Below, in pieces: positions 63,932 through 64,000 of a stretch of 64,000 nt of DNA (its first letter is position 1; every line of letters starts with the position of its first letter). Position numbers and translations under genes: made by a program. Origin of the DNA: Adhaeribacter rhizoryzae (GTDB taxonomy: Bacteria; Bacteroidota; Bacteroidia; Cytophagales; Hymenobacteraceae); NCBI RefSeq assembly GCF_008629685.1, contig NZ_VWSF01000018.1, positions 1-64,000 on the forward strand. The letters run 5' to 3'. The notes below the pieces were generated by a model. The model was not told the DNA's origin. It ran no database searches and saw only the letters and a program-made list of their open reading frames with translations.

Positions 63932-64000
63932 ATGCTATCCTTCTTACAACCGCTATTTCTATTACCGCTAGTTTTTTTATCGGCAAACCCACCGGAAGAA
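63932..64000 (+). CDS. Partial CDS running off the window, secreted protein
   Basis: The ATG at 63932 opens a frame to the end of the window (23 codons): a short N-terminus followed by a hydrophobic stretch and SANPPEE, i.e. a signal peptide. The product cannot be named. No stop is seen. Confidence 0.5.
   Translation, partial: MLSFLQPLFLLPLVFLSANPPEE

Overview
The window is a stretch of Bacteroidota chromosome, most likely from the Cytophagales/Hymenobacteraceae. This is inferred from SusC/SusD-type outer-membrane pairs, a type IX secretion C-terminal sorting domain, DUF1080 and DUF4331 proteins, a tRNA promoter of the Bacteroidota TTTG-N19-TAnnTTTG type, and weak Shine-Dalgarno sites. There are no rRNA genes, CRISPR arrays or recognisable transposase genes. 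One tRNA, initiator tRNA-Met(CAT), is present at 4714-4789.

Layout. 0-4.6 kb: a DUF1080 secreted protein, HemW and a BamA/TamA-type outer-membrane protein. 4.7-10.8 kb: the tRNA, an ApbE flavin transferase and a convergent three-gene operon (ankyrin protein, DUF2271 protein with a candidate flavinylation site, PepSY-flavodoxin reductase); together these look like an extracytosolic flavin electron-transfer module. 11.6-14 kb: a STAS-like protein and a malate/L-lactate dehydrogenase-family enzyme, with MITE-like intergenic elements. 14.2-28.1 kb: a visibly A+T-richer defence island on one strand. It holds two UDG-like proteins, a possible HhH-type protein, an HNH protein, a UvrD helicase whose RecB-type nuclease domain runs on into the next ORF, a type III restriction-modification pair, and a NERD-helicase. 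It is bounded on the left by a frameshifted, truncated type IIG restriction gene and on the right by a short degenerate short-chain dehydrogenase fragment, so the locus looks like a turnover hot spot.

28.1-32.2 kb: a DinB-DnaE translesion cassette with a 35-bp palindrome directly upstream of dinB. 32.5-38.7 kb: two nearly identical CsbD stress genes (a ~390-bp duplication including leader and terminator) flanking a GH28-type pectin hydrolase, then a general-stress SDR, an M15-like peptidase and an SGNH hydrolase. 39-47.5 kb: a VTT/DedA membrane protein, a lipoprotein, and a DUF4331-TPR-TonB receptor group. 47.7-52.1 kb: an oxidative pentose-phosphate operon (rpiB, gnd, zwf, pgl). 52.6-63.8 kb: a sugar-utilisation locus with a DUF1080 protein divergent from SusC/SusD and followed by DUF4432 epimerase, cupin, TIM-barrel isomerase and Gfo/Idh/MocA oxidoreductase. 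This set resembles oxidation-based 3-keto-glycoside pathways.

Dispersed repeats are a second theme. A 147-bp element with perfect 17-bp terminal inverted repeats (6131-6277) has two diverged relatives (38.8 and 47.5 kb). Several other inverted-repeat elements sit between genes, and a ~50-bp leader is shared by the NERD-helicase gene and the GH28 gene.
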